A stretch of DNA of 12,566 nt from CAZJDV01 sp964544865 (lineage in GTDB: Bacteria; Chloroflexota; Dehalococcoidia; Lucifugimonadales; CAJWER01), in contig CAZJDV010000077.1 in the NCBI GenBank assembly GCA_964544865.1, positions 1 through 12,566 of the forward strand. Direction: 5' to 3'. Positions 1-6,431 of the stretch are shown here, in pieces; position 1 is the first letter of the stretch, and every line of letters begins with the position of its first letter. The notes under the pieces are model-generated. The model did no database searches and was not told the DNA's origin. It was given only the letters and a program-made list of their open reading frames with translations. The translations under genes and the position numbers were made by a program.

Positions 1-54
1 AACCTGTGACCTAGCGCTTATGAAGCGCCCGCTCTACCTCTGAGCTACGTTGCC
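1..54 (-). tRNA. tRNA-Met (anticodon CAT), 5' portion, truncated by the window edge
   Basis: Read on the minus strand from base 54, the sequence folds as a tRNA. It has a 7-nt acceptor half GGCAACG, a D arm GCTC-AGAGGTA-GAGC, an anticodon arm GGCGC-TTCATAA-GCGCT with anticodon CAT, a short variable region AGGTC, and the first half of the T arm, ACAGG then TT. The rest of the T arm and the 3' acceptor strand lie beyond base 1. CAT anticodons belong to initiator Met, elongator Met or the lysidine-modified Ile tRNA. The G1 start and the anticodon-stem sequence (no run of three G and three C) argue against initiator; elongator Met is the most likely, but Ile2 cannot be excluded without the 3' half. 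Confidence 0.9.
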
Positions 55-76
55 ATCTTGGTATTTACAGGATGCC

Positions 77-106
77 ATCATATCTTAAGGCGTCTCGGAG
101 TGTCAA
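77..106 (-). promoter_or_regulatory. Near-consensus sigma70-type promoter for the tRNA-Met gene
   Basis: On the minus strand there is a perfect -35 hexamer TTGACA (plus-strand bases 101-106). An 18-nt spacer separates it from a -10 hexamer TATGAT (bases 77-82), which matches TATAAT at 5 of 6 positions. Transcription would start near base 70, about 16 nt before the mature tRNA 5' end at base 54. This is the strongest promoter-like sequence seen in the window, and its position suits a highly expressed stable RNA. Confidence 0.75.
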
Positions 107-223
107 TTCGCGCGGCATCGATTCAGACCGATCCCGAACGATTCAAACAGGCCCGAATCCGGCCGCCGCCGGCACCGCCTCCTCATGCCCTCTGCCCCCG
201 TACTACATACCTCGTACGCGCGA

Positions 224-253
224 TTGAGTTTCCCCGCGCCACGGTAGTACACT
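224..253 (+). promoter_or_regulatory. Candidate promoter for the aminotransferase gene
   Basis: TTGAGT (224-229) and TACACT (248-253) are separated by 18 nt; each matches the sigma70 hexamers at 4 of 6 positions. The site lies about 70 nt upstream of the ATG at 325. The 7-bp inverted repeat GTACTAC (200-206) / GTAGTAC (244-250) spans the -35 element and overlaps the -10 region, so a repressor or activator could bind there. The match is weak and the call is tentative. Confidence 0.3.
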
Positions 254-324
254 TGTGGCACGGCGGCGGGATGCGCCAGACGGTCAGCGAAACCGCGCGA
301 GCAACCTTCCGATGAGGGGTACCG

Positions 325-1704
325 ATGGCAATCGATCCGAATGCTGATTTTCTCAGGCGGATGGCCAGCGAGCATCTTTGGATGGCCAATCGCGACTGGA
401 CCGAGATGGCGGAGGAGGGCGGCCCTCCTATCATAGTCGAGGGCGACGGCATCCGAGTAACGGACTCGGAGGGCAAGTCCTGGATCGACGTGAACGGCGG
501 GTACATCTCGGTGAGCGCCGGCCATGGCCGGTTGGAGATCGCCGACGCCGCATACGAGCAGATGCTCAAGCTCAGCTTCGCACCGCCCGGCACTACGACA
601 CGGGCCACTGTCGAGCTCGCGGCGAAGGTGGCAGAGATCGCGCCGGGCAGCCTCTCGCGCGTATTCCCGGTGAGTGGCGGGTCCGAAGCGAACGAGACCG
701 CCCTCAAGATAGCCAGGGCGTACCACCGGCACAGGGGCGAGCCCGGACGGTACAAAATAGTCGGCAGGAAGGGCTCGTACCACGGAGCGACAGGAGGCGT
801 CCAGTGGCTGGGCGTTAGCGCCTCCGACCACCGGGAAGGAGAGGAGCCGACGCAGAGAGGACTGATCAGCGCCCCTCAGCCGGCCCCGTACCGATGCGAG
901 CAAGGGGGGGCCACTCCCGACGAGTGCGCGACGCTCTGCGCAGAGGCCGTCGAGCAACTCATAGTCGCCAACGAACCAACCACGGTGTCGGCCGTGATAG
1001 CTGAGCCGGTCGCGGCGGCGGGATGCATCGTTCCCGGTGACAAGTACTGGCCAATGCTGCGGGATATCTGCGACAGGTACGGCGTCGTTCTGATCGCCGA
1101 CGAGGTCATCACCGGCTTCGGCCGCACCGGCAAGATGTTCGCCCTGGAGCACTGGGGCGTCATACCCGACATCATGACAGTGGCTAAAGGGATAATCAGC
1201 AGCTATCTGCCGTTTGGAGCCGCGGTCGTCACCGATGAGATAGCAGACCTGTTCGCGGGAAAGGAAAACGCCCTGCGGCACGTGTTTACCGCCTCCGGCC
1301 ACCCGGTCTGCTCCGCGGCCGCCCTGAAGAACATAGAGATCATCGAGACGGACGGGCTCGTGGAGAACTCCGCCGAGGTGGGGGCGTACTTCAAGGAGCA
1401 GCTGCATGGCCTGATGGCAGACCATCCTGTTATCGGCGATGTCCGCGGCCTCGGTTTGCTGCTGGCCCTCGAGCTCGTCAGCGACCGGAAAACGAAAGAG
1501 CGATTCGACTCCGAGATCGGGATTACGGCCATGCTGAATGAGAGCTTCAAGAAGCATGGACTACTCTACCGCGCCGGCAGTGGTACACTGGGGTTCGGCC
1601 CTCCTCTGTGCGTCACGAAGGATGAGGTCAACGAGATCGTCCACGCCATAGACCTTTCTCTTTGGGAGATTGAGGGCAAGCTAGGCATTGTCGGCACGGT
1701 CTGA
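325..1704 (+). CDS. Class III PLP-dependent aminotransferase (omega-amino-acid transaminase type)
   Basis: This 459-residue protein is a full-length fold-type I, class III aminotransferase. Visible family signatures in order are the cofactor phosphate-binding stretch SGGSEANETA (residues 117-126), SYHGAT around His153, the pyridine-nitrogen Asp259 in ADEVITGFGRTG, and the Schiff-base lysine Lys288 in TVAKGI. The family moves an amino group from an omega-amino acid or amine (beta-alanine, taurine, 4-aminobutyrate, diamines) to pyruvate or 2-oxoglutarate in the cytoplasm. The substrate cannot be told from sequence alone. A good Shine-Dalgarno, GAGGGG (314-319), sits 5 nt before the ATG, which fixes the start. 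It is the first plus-strand gene after the tRNA and lies about 1 kb upstream of the glycine cleavage operon, but nothing in the sequence shows that the two are linked. Family call is firm; specificity is unknown. Confidence 0.93.
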   Translation: MAIDPNADFLRRMASEHLWMANRDWTEMAEEGGPPIIVEGDGIRVTDSEGKSWIDVNGGYISVSAGHGRLEIADAAYEQMLKLSFAPPGTTTRATVELAAKVAEIAPGSLSRVFPVSGGSEANETALKIARAYHRHRGEPGRYKIVGRKGSYHGATGGVQWLGVSASDHREGEEPTQRGLISAPQPAPYRCEQGGATPDECATLCAEAVEQLIVANEPTTVSAVIAEPVAAAGCIVPGDKYWPMLRDICDRYGVVLIADEVITGFGRTGKMFALEHWGVIPDIMTVAKGIISSYLPFGAAVVTDEIADLFAGKENALRHVFTASGHPVCSAAALKNIEIIETDGLVENSAEVGAYFKEQLHGLMADHPVIGDVRGLGLLLALELVSDRKTKERFDSEIGITAMLNESFKKHGLLYRAGSGTLGFGPPLCVTKDEVNEIVHAIDLSLWEIEGKLGIVGTV

Positions 1705-1800
1705 ATCGGACCGCTACGCCTTGGAAGGAGAAACAGAGCGCTGAGCAACACTAACAAGCACTCAGACAATGAGCGACCGCATGATGTCCGGCCGATTCGA

Positions 1801-2409
1801 ATGGCCGTGTTCATAGACGGCAGCAACCTCTACCATAGCCTCGAGGAGAACTGCGGGCGGTTCGACCTAGACTTTCGCGCGTTCGCCGAGAAGCTCTGCA
1901 AGGGCAGGCCCCTTTACCGCATCTACTACTACAATGTCTTGAGAGACACCGACCGCAATCCGCAGGCATACCAGGACCAGCAGAAATTTCTCAGCACGTT
2001 ATACAAGACTCCGTATCTGGAGGTCCGCCTGGGCACCTCGAAGATGAGGGGGGACGTGGTGGTCGAGAAGGGCGTGGACATCATGGTTGCTACCGACCTC
2101 CTCCGCATGGCATGGGACGATCTCTACGACGTTGGCATACTCGTCAGCGGAGACGGCGATTTCGCTTATGCCGTACAGGCCGTCAAGAACCAGGGTAAAC
2201 ATGTGGAGATCGCCGCCTTCCCGTCCAATCTGTCGTGGGAGCTGGCCAACGTCGCCGACGACCGCGAGCTATTCACCCCGGAATATTTCGCCCCTCTGTG
2301 GACAAGGAAACGCTCGCCGCCCGAGGACGACCACCCGCCCTCCAGGCGTCAGGGCGGAGGTGCAAGAAGGCGAGGCTGGCGGTTTAGCCGCCGCCCCCAG
2401 GACTCGTAG
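1801..2409 (+). CDS. NYN-domain protein, LabA/DUF88-like (PIN-fold putative ribonuclease)
   Basis: A 202-residue protein that opens directly with the NYN signature: AVFIDGSNLYHS (Asp6, Asn9), then EKGVDIMVATDLL (Asp93, Asp99) and ILVSGDGDFAYAV (Asp118, Asp120). These acidic residues form the presumed metal-binding site of the PIN-like fold. Family members are RNases or putative RNA-processing factors, or, for cyanobacterial LabA, act in regulation; the target here is unknown. The last 35 residues form a basic, Arg/Gly/Pro-rich tail that could bind nucleic acid. The ATG at 1801 has no Shine-Dalgarno. A strong GGAAGGAG at 1723-1730 lies upstream in the leader, and no ATG, GTG or TTG follows it in this frame before 1801, so a CTG start at 1741 (20 extra residues) is a possible alternative. 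It lies 96 nt after the aminotransferase, in the same direction and frame. Confidence 0.85.
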   Translation: MAVFIDGSNLYHSLEENCGRFDLDFRAFAEKLCKGRPLYRIYYYNVLRDTDRNPQAYQDQQKFLSTLYKTPYLEVRLGTSKMRGDVVVEKGVDIMVATDLLRMAWDDLYDVGILVSGDGDFAYAVQAVKNQGKHVEIAAFPSNLSWELANVADDRELFTPEYFAPLWTRKRSPPEDDHPPSRRQGGGARRRGWRFSRRPQDS

Positions 2410-2526
2410 TAGATACGCAGTCCCGCCGCCACAGACGCCGGACCCCGCGGAACGCGTATTTTCGGGCGTGGGCAAGCGCTTTCGCGCCTATGTCAAGGCG
2501 GTTTCAAAGCGAGCGTGGCAAAGCCC

Positions 2527-2574
2527 TTCGACGAGTTCAGCGTGAACGTATATACGGTATATGAGTCCGTCGAA
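2527..2574. repeat. Nested palindromic element in the gap before the LLM-gcv operon
   Basis: An outer 7-bp inverted repeat TTCGACG (2527-2533) / CGTCGAA (2568-2574) encloses two inner dyads: GTTCA-gcg-TGAAC (2535-2547) and ATATAC-g-GTATAT (2550-2562). Folded, this gives a closed stem carrying two hairpins. The outer and first inner parts resemble dispersed palindromic repeats containing TTCGAC, AGCTCAG and GAACG that I recall from Dehalococcoidia and SAR202 genomes, but no second copy exists in this window. The rest of the 2410-2679 gap shows no credible gene. The element could be a repeat, a protein-binding site or a structured leader. Confidence 0.45.
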
Positions 2575-2657
2575 ACATGCGCGGTCTAGCTAACCCATGG
2601 ATCTTGAAATGGCCTGGCGCCAGAGCGCTCAAATTAGCGGAAGGCAGACAGCTCGCG

Positions 2658-2663
2658 TATAAT
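2658..2663 (+). promoter_or_regulatory. Perfect -10 hexamer TATAAT just upstream of the LLM oxidoreductase
   Basis: TATAAT at 2658-2663 overlaps the upstream ATG at 2662. The best -35 at a suitable distance is the poor TTAGCG (2634-2639, 18-nt spacer). If used, transcription would begin near 2670, giving an almost leaderless message for the ATG at 2680 and excluding the ATG at 2662. The match may be fortuitous. Confidence 0.3.
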
Positions 2664-2679
2664 GGTGAGGGCAACAAGC

Positions 2680-3582
2680 ATGTCGTCAGCGAGAGGCGGA
2701 GTGAGCGGCCAGGCCAAGCTGGGAGTTATTTTCCCCCAGACCGAGATAGGCGCTGATCCTGTCGCAATTCGGGACTATTCCCAGGCCGCCGAGTCCCTTG
2801 GTTACGACTACCTGCTGGCCTTCGATCATGTGCTGGGCGCCAACGCCGCGAGCCGCCCCGGATGGTGCGGAGCCTACCGCCACACCGACTCGTTCCACGA
2901 GCCCTTCGTGCTTTTCGGCTACCTGGCCGCGGTGACGAAGCGCATCGGACTGGCGACCGGCGTCATTATCCTCCCCCAGCGCCAGACCGCCCTGATCGCC
3001 AAGCAGGCCGCCGAGGTCGATATCCTGAGTTCTGGACGGCTACGACTGGGCATAGGCATCGGCTGGAACTCCGTGGAGTATGAGGCTCTCGGCCAGGACT
3101 TCCACAATCGAGGCCGCCGCTCGGAGGAGCAGGTAGAGGTGCTGCGGGCGTTATGGACCAACGAGCTCGTCACATACGATGGGCGGTGGCATAAGATCAC
3201 CGACGCGGGAATCAATCCCCTGCCCGTTCAGCGGCCTATTCCGATCTGGTTCGGCGGTAGCGCGGACTCTGTCCTGCGGAGGACCGCCCGGATGGGCGAC
3301 GGCTGGATCTCCAACCTGGGCGGTCCCGACGAGCGGTCTCGAGGCACGATAGACCGGCTGCGCGACTACGCTCGCCAGGAGAGCAGAGAGCCAGGTTCCA
3401 TCGGCATCGAGACCTGGCTGACGGTGCATAGAGACGCGCCGGAGCGGTGGGCCACGGACGCCGCCGCCTGGGTGGACATCGGAGTCACCCACATATCGGT
3501 GAATACCATGAGGGCGGGCTTCACGTCGCCACAGGAGCACATCGACGCCATCCGCCGGTTCAAGGAAACGGTGGATCTGTGA
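2680..3582 (+). CDS. LLM-class (luciferase-like) oxidoreductase, probably F420-dependent
   Basis: This is a 300-residue TIM-barrel protein of the bacterial luciferase-like superfamily. It shows KLGVIFPQTEIG at the N-terminus, YDYLLAFDHVLG, the mid-protein stretch LRLGIGIGWNSVEYEALG followed by RSEEQVEVLRALW, and PIPIWFGGSADSVLRRTARMGDGWI. This pattern matches the F420-dependent LLM subgroup (TIGR03619-like), which moves hydride between F420 and an organic substrate; FMN use cannot be excluded. The substrate is unknown. I chose the ATG at 2680 because GAGGG (2667-2671) sits 8 nt upstream. The ATG at 2662 would add six residues but has no ribosome site and overlaps a TATAAT. Its stop codon overlaps the GTG start of gcvT (GTGA, 3579-3582), so it is probably the first gene of the glycine cleavage operon and is translationally coupled to it. 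Confidence 0.9.
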   Translation: MSSARGGVSGQAKLGVIFPQTEIGADPVAIRDYSQAAESLGYDYLLAFDHVLGANAASRPGWCGAYRHTDSFHEPFVLFGYLAAVTKRIGLATGVIILPQRQTALIAKQAAEVDILSSGRLRLGIGIGWNSVEYEALGQDFHNRGRRSEEQVEVLRALWTNELVTYDGRWHKITDAGINPLPVQRPIPIWFGGSADSVLRRTARMGDGWISNLGGPDERSRGTIDRLRDYARQESREPGSIGIETWLTVHRDAPERWATDAAAWVDIGVTHISVNTMRAGFTSPQEHIDAIRRFKETVDL

Positions 3583-4700
3583 GTTGGCGCGGCACGAATA
3601 AAACCCGCGAGACCCTAAGGCGCACTCCCCTCCACGATACCCACGCCGACCTGGGCGCCCGGATGGCGCCGTTCAGCGGCTGGGACATGCCCGTGCAGTA
3701 CTCCGGCATCTTGGATGAAGCCAGGTCGGTGAGGTCGAAGGCGGGCATGTTCGATGTCTCGCACATGGGACGCGTGGAAATAAGAGGCTCCGGGGCAGCG
3801 GCGTTTCTCGGCCGTGTTCTTAGCTCGGATGTATCCGGGCTCAAGGTTGGCCGGGCTCGCTACGGCGTCATATGCAACCTCGCGGGCGGCATAATCGACG
3901 ACGCCATCGTGTACCGGCTGGCGGACGATCGATTCCTGCTGATACCCAACGCGAGCAACACGGACGCAGTCGTCGAGTGGGTCTCTCGTTGGCTGCCCGC
4001 GGACGACCGAGCATCCGTCCGGGTGGTCACATCGGAGCTGGCCATGATCGCCCTGCAGGGCCTCCAGGCCGCCGCGATACTCACAGGGCTGACACCGCAC
4101 GACCTGTCAAAGCTCAGGCCGTTCCGGGCGGTCGAGACCACGGTAATAGGCGCTCAGGCGCTGGTGGCGCGGACGGGCTACACAGGCGAGGACGGCTTCG
4201 AGATAGTCCTCGCGCCGGGCGACGCCGTCAGGCTGTGGGAGATGCTCTTGGGAAAGGGTACGACCCCCTGTGGGCTCGGCGCAAGAGACGTGCTGAGACT
4301 CGAAGCGGGCCTGGCCCTGCACGGCAATGACATCGACCTGTCCACGAACCCGTACGAGGCCGGGCTGTCCCGGTTTGTCGACCCCGACCGCGCGGATTAT
4401 GTGGCGGGCGAGGCCCTGCGACGCATAAGGGACGAGGGCAACGAGAGGTCGCTGGTCGGATTCAACATGGTCGGCTGGGGCATCGCGAGGCAAGGGCATC
4501 CAATCATGGACGGGTCTGAGCGCATAGGCACGGTGACCAGCGGCGGGGTATCTCCTACGCTTGACATGAACATAGGCATGGGCTATGTTCCAACGGGATT
4601 TTCGGACCCACCGACCCGCTTCCAAATCGACGTGCGGGGCCGCCTCGTGGATGCGGAAGTGACCGCCCTCCCCTTTTACTCGCGGAGAAGGAGCGCATGA
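3579..4700 (+). CDS. gcvT: Aminomethyltransferase, T protein of the glycine cleavage system
   Basis: GcvT takes the aminomethyl group from the lipoyl arm of GcvH and, with tetrahydrofolate, releases ammonia and forms 5,10-methylene-THF. The 373-residue product has the usual family length. It shows RTPLHDTHADLGARMAPFSG near the N-terminus, FDVSHMGRVEI, the folate-site pair Asp107-Asp108 in GGIIDDAIVYRL, ARTGYTGEDGFEI (about residues 198-209), and the C-terminal barrel GTVTSGGVSPTLDMNIGMGY. The start is GTG at 3579, overlapping the previous stop by 4 nt. The frame stays open upstream to 3447, but that stretch lies inside the LLM gene and reads as an Arg/His/Gly-rich shadow sequence unlike GcvT. 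The stop overlaps the gcvH start as ATGA. Because gcvH, gcvPA and gcvPB follow directly, it is a true T protein rather than a GcvT-like demethylase or YgfZ. Confidence 0.97.
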   Translation: MSWRGTNKTRETLRRTPLHDTHADLGARMAPFSGWDMPVQYSGILDEARSVRSKAGMFDVSHMGRVEIRGSGAAAFLGRVLSSDVSGLKVGRARYGVICNLAGGIIDDAIVYRLADDRFLLIPNASNTDAVVEWVSRWLPADDRASVRVVTSELAMIALQGLQAAAILTGLTPHDLSKLRPFRAVETTVIGAQALVARTGYTGEDGFEIVLAPGDAVRLWEMLLGKGTTPCGLGARDVLRLEAGLALHGNDIDLSTNPYEAGLSRFVDPDRADYVAGEALRRIRDEGNERSLVGFNMVGWGIARQGHPIMDGSERIGTVTSGGVSPTLDMNIGMGYVPTGFSDPPTRFQIDVRGRLVDAEVTALPFYSRRRSA

Positions 4701-5089
4701 ACCTACCCCAAGACTTGAAGTATCACAAGGAGCACGACTGGGTGCGTCTGGAATCGGACGACTTCGCGACCGTCGGCATCACGGATTTCGCCGCTGAGAG
4801 TCTGGGCGACATCGTATTCGTCGACCTGCCAGAGCCCAGCACGAATCTGGTCCAGTTCGAGAAGCTAGGCGAGATCGAGTCGGTGAAGGCCGTCTCCGAT
4901 CTCTACTCTCCCATCAGCGGCCGCGTCGTCGAGGTCAACCAGGAAGCCATTGACAACCCCGAGATCGTCAACAATAGTCCCTACGAGTCCGGATGGCTCG
5001 TCAAGATCACTCCGTCGGACCCGGCAGAATTGGACAGCCTGTTGAGCCCCTCGGAGTACCAGGCGCTGCTGGCCAGGGAGGAGGGCTAG
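4697..5089 (+). CDS. gcvH: Glycine cleavage system H protein (lipoyl carrier)
   Basis: A 130-residue lipoyl-domain protein, the normal length for GcvH. It carries the aminomethyl intermediate between P and T proteins and is then reoxidised by the L protein. Lys64, in GEIESVKAVSDLYSPISG, is the expected lipoylated lysine. The N-terminal KYHKEHDWVRLE and FVDLPEP are typical of the family. The start is supported by GGAGAAGGAG (4684-4693) just upstream and by the ATGA overlap with gcvT. No lipoate ligase or lipoyl synthase is in the window, so lipoylation must be encoded elsewhere. Confidence 0.97.
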   Translation: MNLPQDLKYHKEHDWVRLESDDFATVGITDFAAESLGDIVFVDLPEPSTNLVQFEKLGEIESVKAVSDLYSPISGRVVEVNQEAIDNPEIVNNSPYESGWLVKITPSDPAELDSLLSPSEYQALLAREEG

Positions 5090-5099
5090 GACCCGCCCT

Positions 5100-6431
5100 A
5101 TGGAATCAAACGGATTCACCTCCCCTTACATACCAAACACCGACGCCGACCGGCGCAAGATGCTGAACGCCATTGGGGTCGACTCGGTGGACAAGCTTTT
5201 CGAAGACATTCCTGCCGAACACCGCAACCCGGCCTTGGACATCCCGCCGCCTCTATCCGAGCTAGAGCTGCGCCGTGGGATCGAGGCGATCGCGGGAGAG
5301 AACCTCGTCCCCGGCGACTATGCGACCTTCCTGGGGGCGGGATCGTACCGCCATTTCATACCGGCCATCGTGCGGCAGCTATCGAGCCGTAGCGAGTTCG
5401 TGACAGCCTACACGCCCTATCAGCCGGAGGTGGCCCAGGGCACGCTTCAGGTCCACTACGAGTTCCAATCGCTGGTCTGCCAGCTAACGGGAATGGAGGT
5501 CGCCAACGCCGGAATGTACGACGGGTCCACCTCGCTGGCCGAGGCCGCCCTGATGGCCGCCCGGATCACCAAACGCGACGGCGTCGCGGTCATAAGCACG
5601 GTCTCGCCGGCGTACCGGCAGGTCATCGAGACCTATACCCAGGCGCCGGGCCTGGACATCTATGCTGTCAGCGGCGATGAGCCCAAATTGCGGGAAGACA
5701 CGGCATGCCTGGTCGTCCAGCAACCTAACTTCCTGGGCTACATGGAGGACATGCCGGCCCTCTCGGAGCTGGCCCACTCCCAGGGCGCGCTACTGGTGGT
5801 TTCCGCGGACCCGATGTCGCTGGCGATGTTCAGACCCCCGGGCGACTACGATGCCGACATCGCGGTTGGCGAGGGGCAGACCCTTGGCATCGCCCCGGCG
5901 TTTGGCGGACCCTACGTCGGCATCTTCGCGTGCAAACAAGAGTACGTCCGGCAGATGCCGGGCCGCATCGTGGGCAAGACGGTGGACACACGGGGCCGGG
6001 ATGGATACGTTCTGACGCTTCAGACCCGCGAGCAGCACATACGGAGAGAGCGCGCGACCTCCAACATCTGCACCTCGGTGGGCCTTATCGCGCTGATGAG
6101 CACCATCTACACGGCGGCGCAGGGCAAGCACGGACTGAGGCGCGTGGCCGAGCTCTGCTACCACAAGGCCCACTACGCCGCCTCGCTGATCGAGAAGATT
6201 CCCGGGTACTCGCTGCCGTTGGAGGGCACGTTCTTCCGCGAGTTCGTGGTGCAGTGCCCGACGCCGCCCGGCATCATAAACGAGCGCCTGCTCGACTACC
6301 GCATGATCGGCGGCCTCGACGTCAGCGAACAGGTCCCCAACGGGATGCTTGTGTGCTGCACGGAGCTCAACACCAGGGATGAGATCGGGGCGCTGGCGAG
6401 GGCTCTGGCCGAGATCGGCGGCGGCGCATGA
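5100..6431 (+). CDS. gcvPA: Glycine dehydrogenase (decarboxylating) subunit 1, P-alpha
   Basis: The 443-residue product is the N-terminal half of the P protein in organisms with a split enzyme. With GcvPB it forms the PLP enzyme that decarboxylates glycine and loads the aminomethyl group on GcvH. Recognisable stretches are YIPNTDADRRKML at the N-terminus, FLGAGSYRHFIPA, FVTAYTPYQPEVAQGTLQ, GMEVANAGMYDGSTSLAEA, FGGPYVGIFACKQEYVRQMPG (about residues 275-295) and RRERATSNICTS. It has no PLP lysine of its own, as expected for this subunit. AGGA (5088-5091), 8 nt before the ATG, and an AGGGAGGAGGG run in the end of gcvH provide the ribosome site. It lies 10 nt after gcvH and overlaps gcvPB by 4 nt (ATGA), which fits equimolar production of the two subunits. 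Confidence 0.97.
   Translation: MESNGFTSPYIPNTDADRRKMLNAIGVDSVDKLFEDIPAEHRNPALDIPPPLSELELRRGIEAIAGENLVPGDYATFLGAGSYRHFIPAIVRQLSSRSEFVTAYTPYQPEVAQGTLQVHYEFQSLVCQLTGMEVANAGMYDGSTSLAEAALMAARITKRDGVAVISTVSPAYRQVIETYTQAPGLDIYAVSGDEPKLREDTACLVVQQPNFLGYMEDMPALSELAHSQGALLVVSADPMSLAMFRPPGDYDADIAVGEGQTLGIAPAFGGPYVGIFACKQEYVRQMPGRIVGKTVDTRGRDGYVLTLQTREQHIRRERATSNICTSVGLIALMSTIYTAAQGKHGLRRVAELCYHKAHYAASLIEKIPGYSLPLEGTFFREFVVQCPTPPGIINERLLDYRMIGGLDVSEQVPNGMLVCCTELNTRDEIGALARALAEIGGGA

Noticed and set aside
103..1557. Long minus-strand open frame opposite the aminotransferase
   Set aside because: It lies wholly antisense to a clear class III aminotransferase with intact motifs. Its translation is Arg/Ala/Gly-rich with no recognisable family, as is common for high-GC shadow frames.
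2410..2679. Glycine riboswitch upstream of the LLM-gcv operon
   Set aside because: I looked because gcv operons often carry one. I could not match the conserved glycine aptamer core, and the structure present is a simple set of dyads. A covariance-model search would settle it.
3447..3578. N-terminal extension of gcvT into the LLM gene
   Set aside because: The extra residues are His/Arg/Gly-rich and unlike any GcvT, whereas the GTG at 3579 gives family-length protein and a standard 4-nt overlap.
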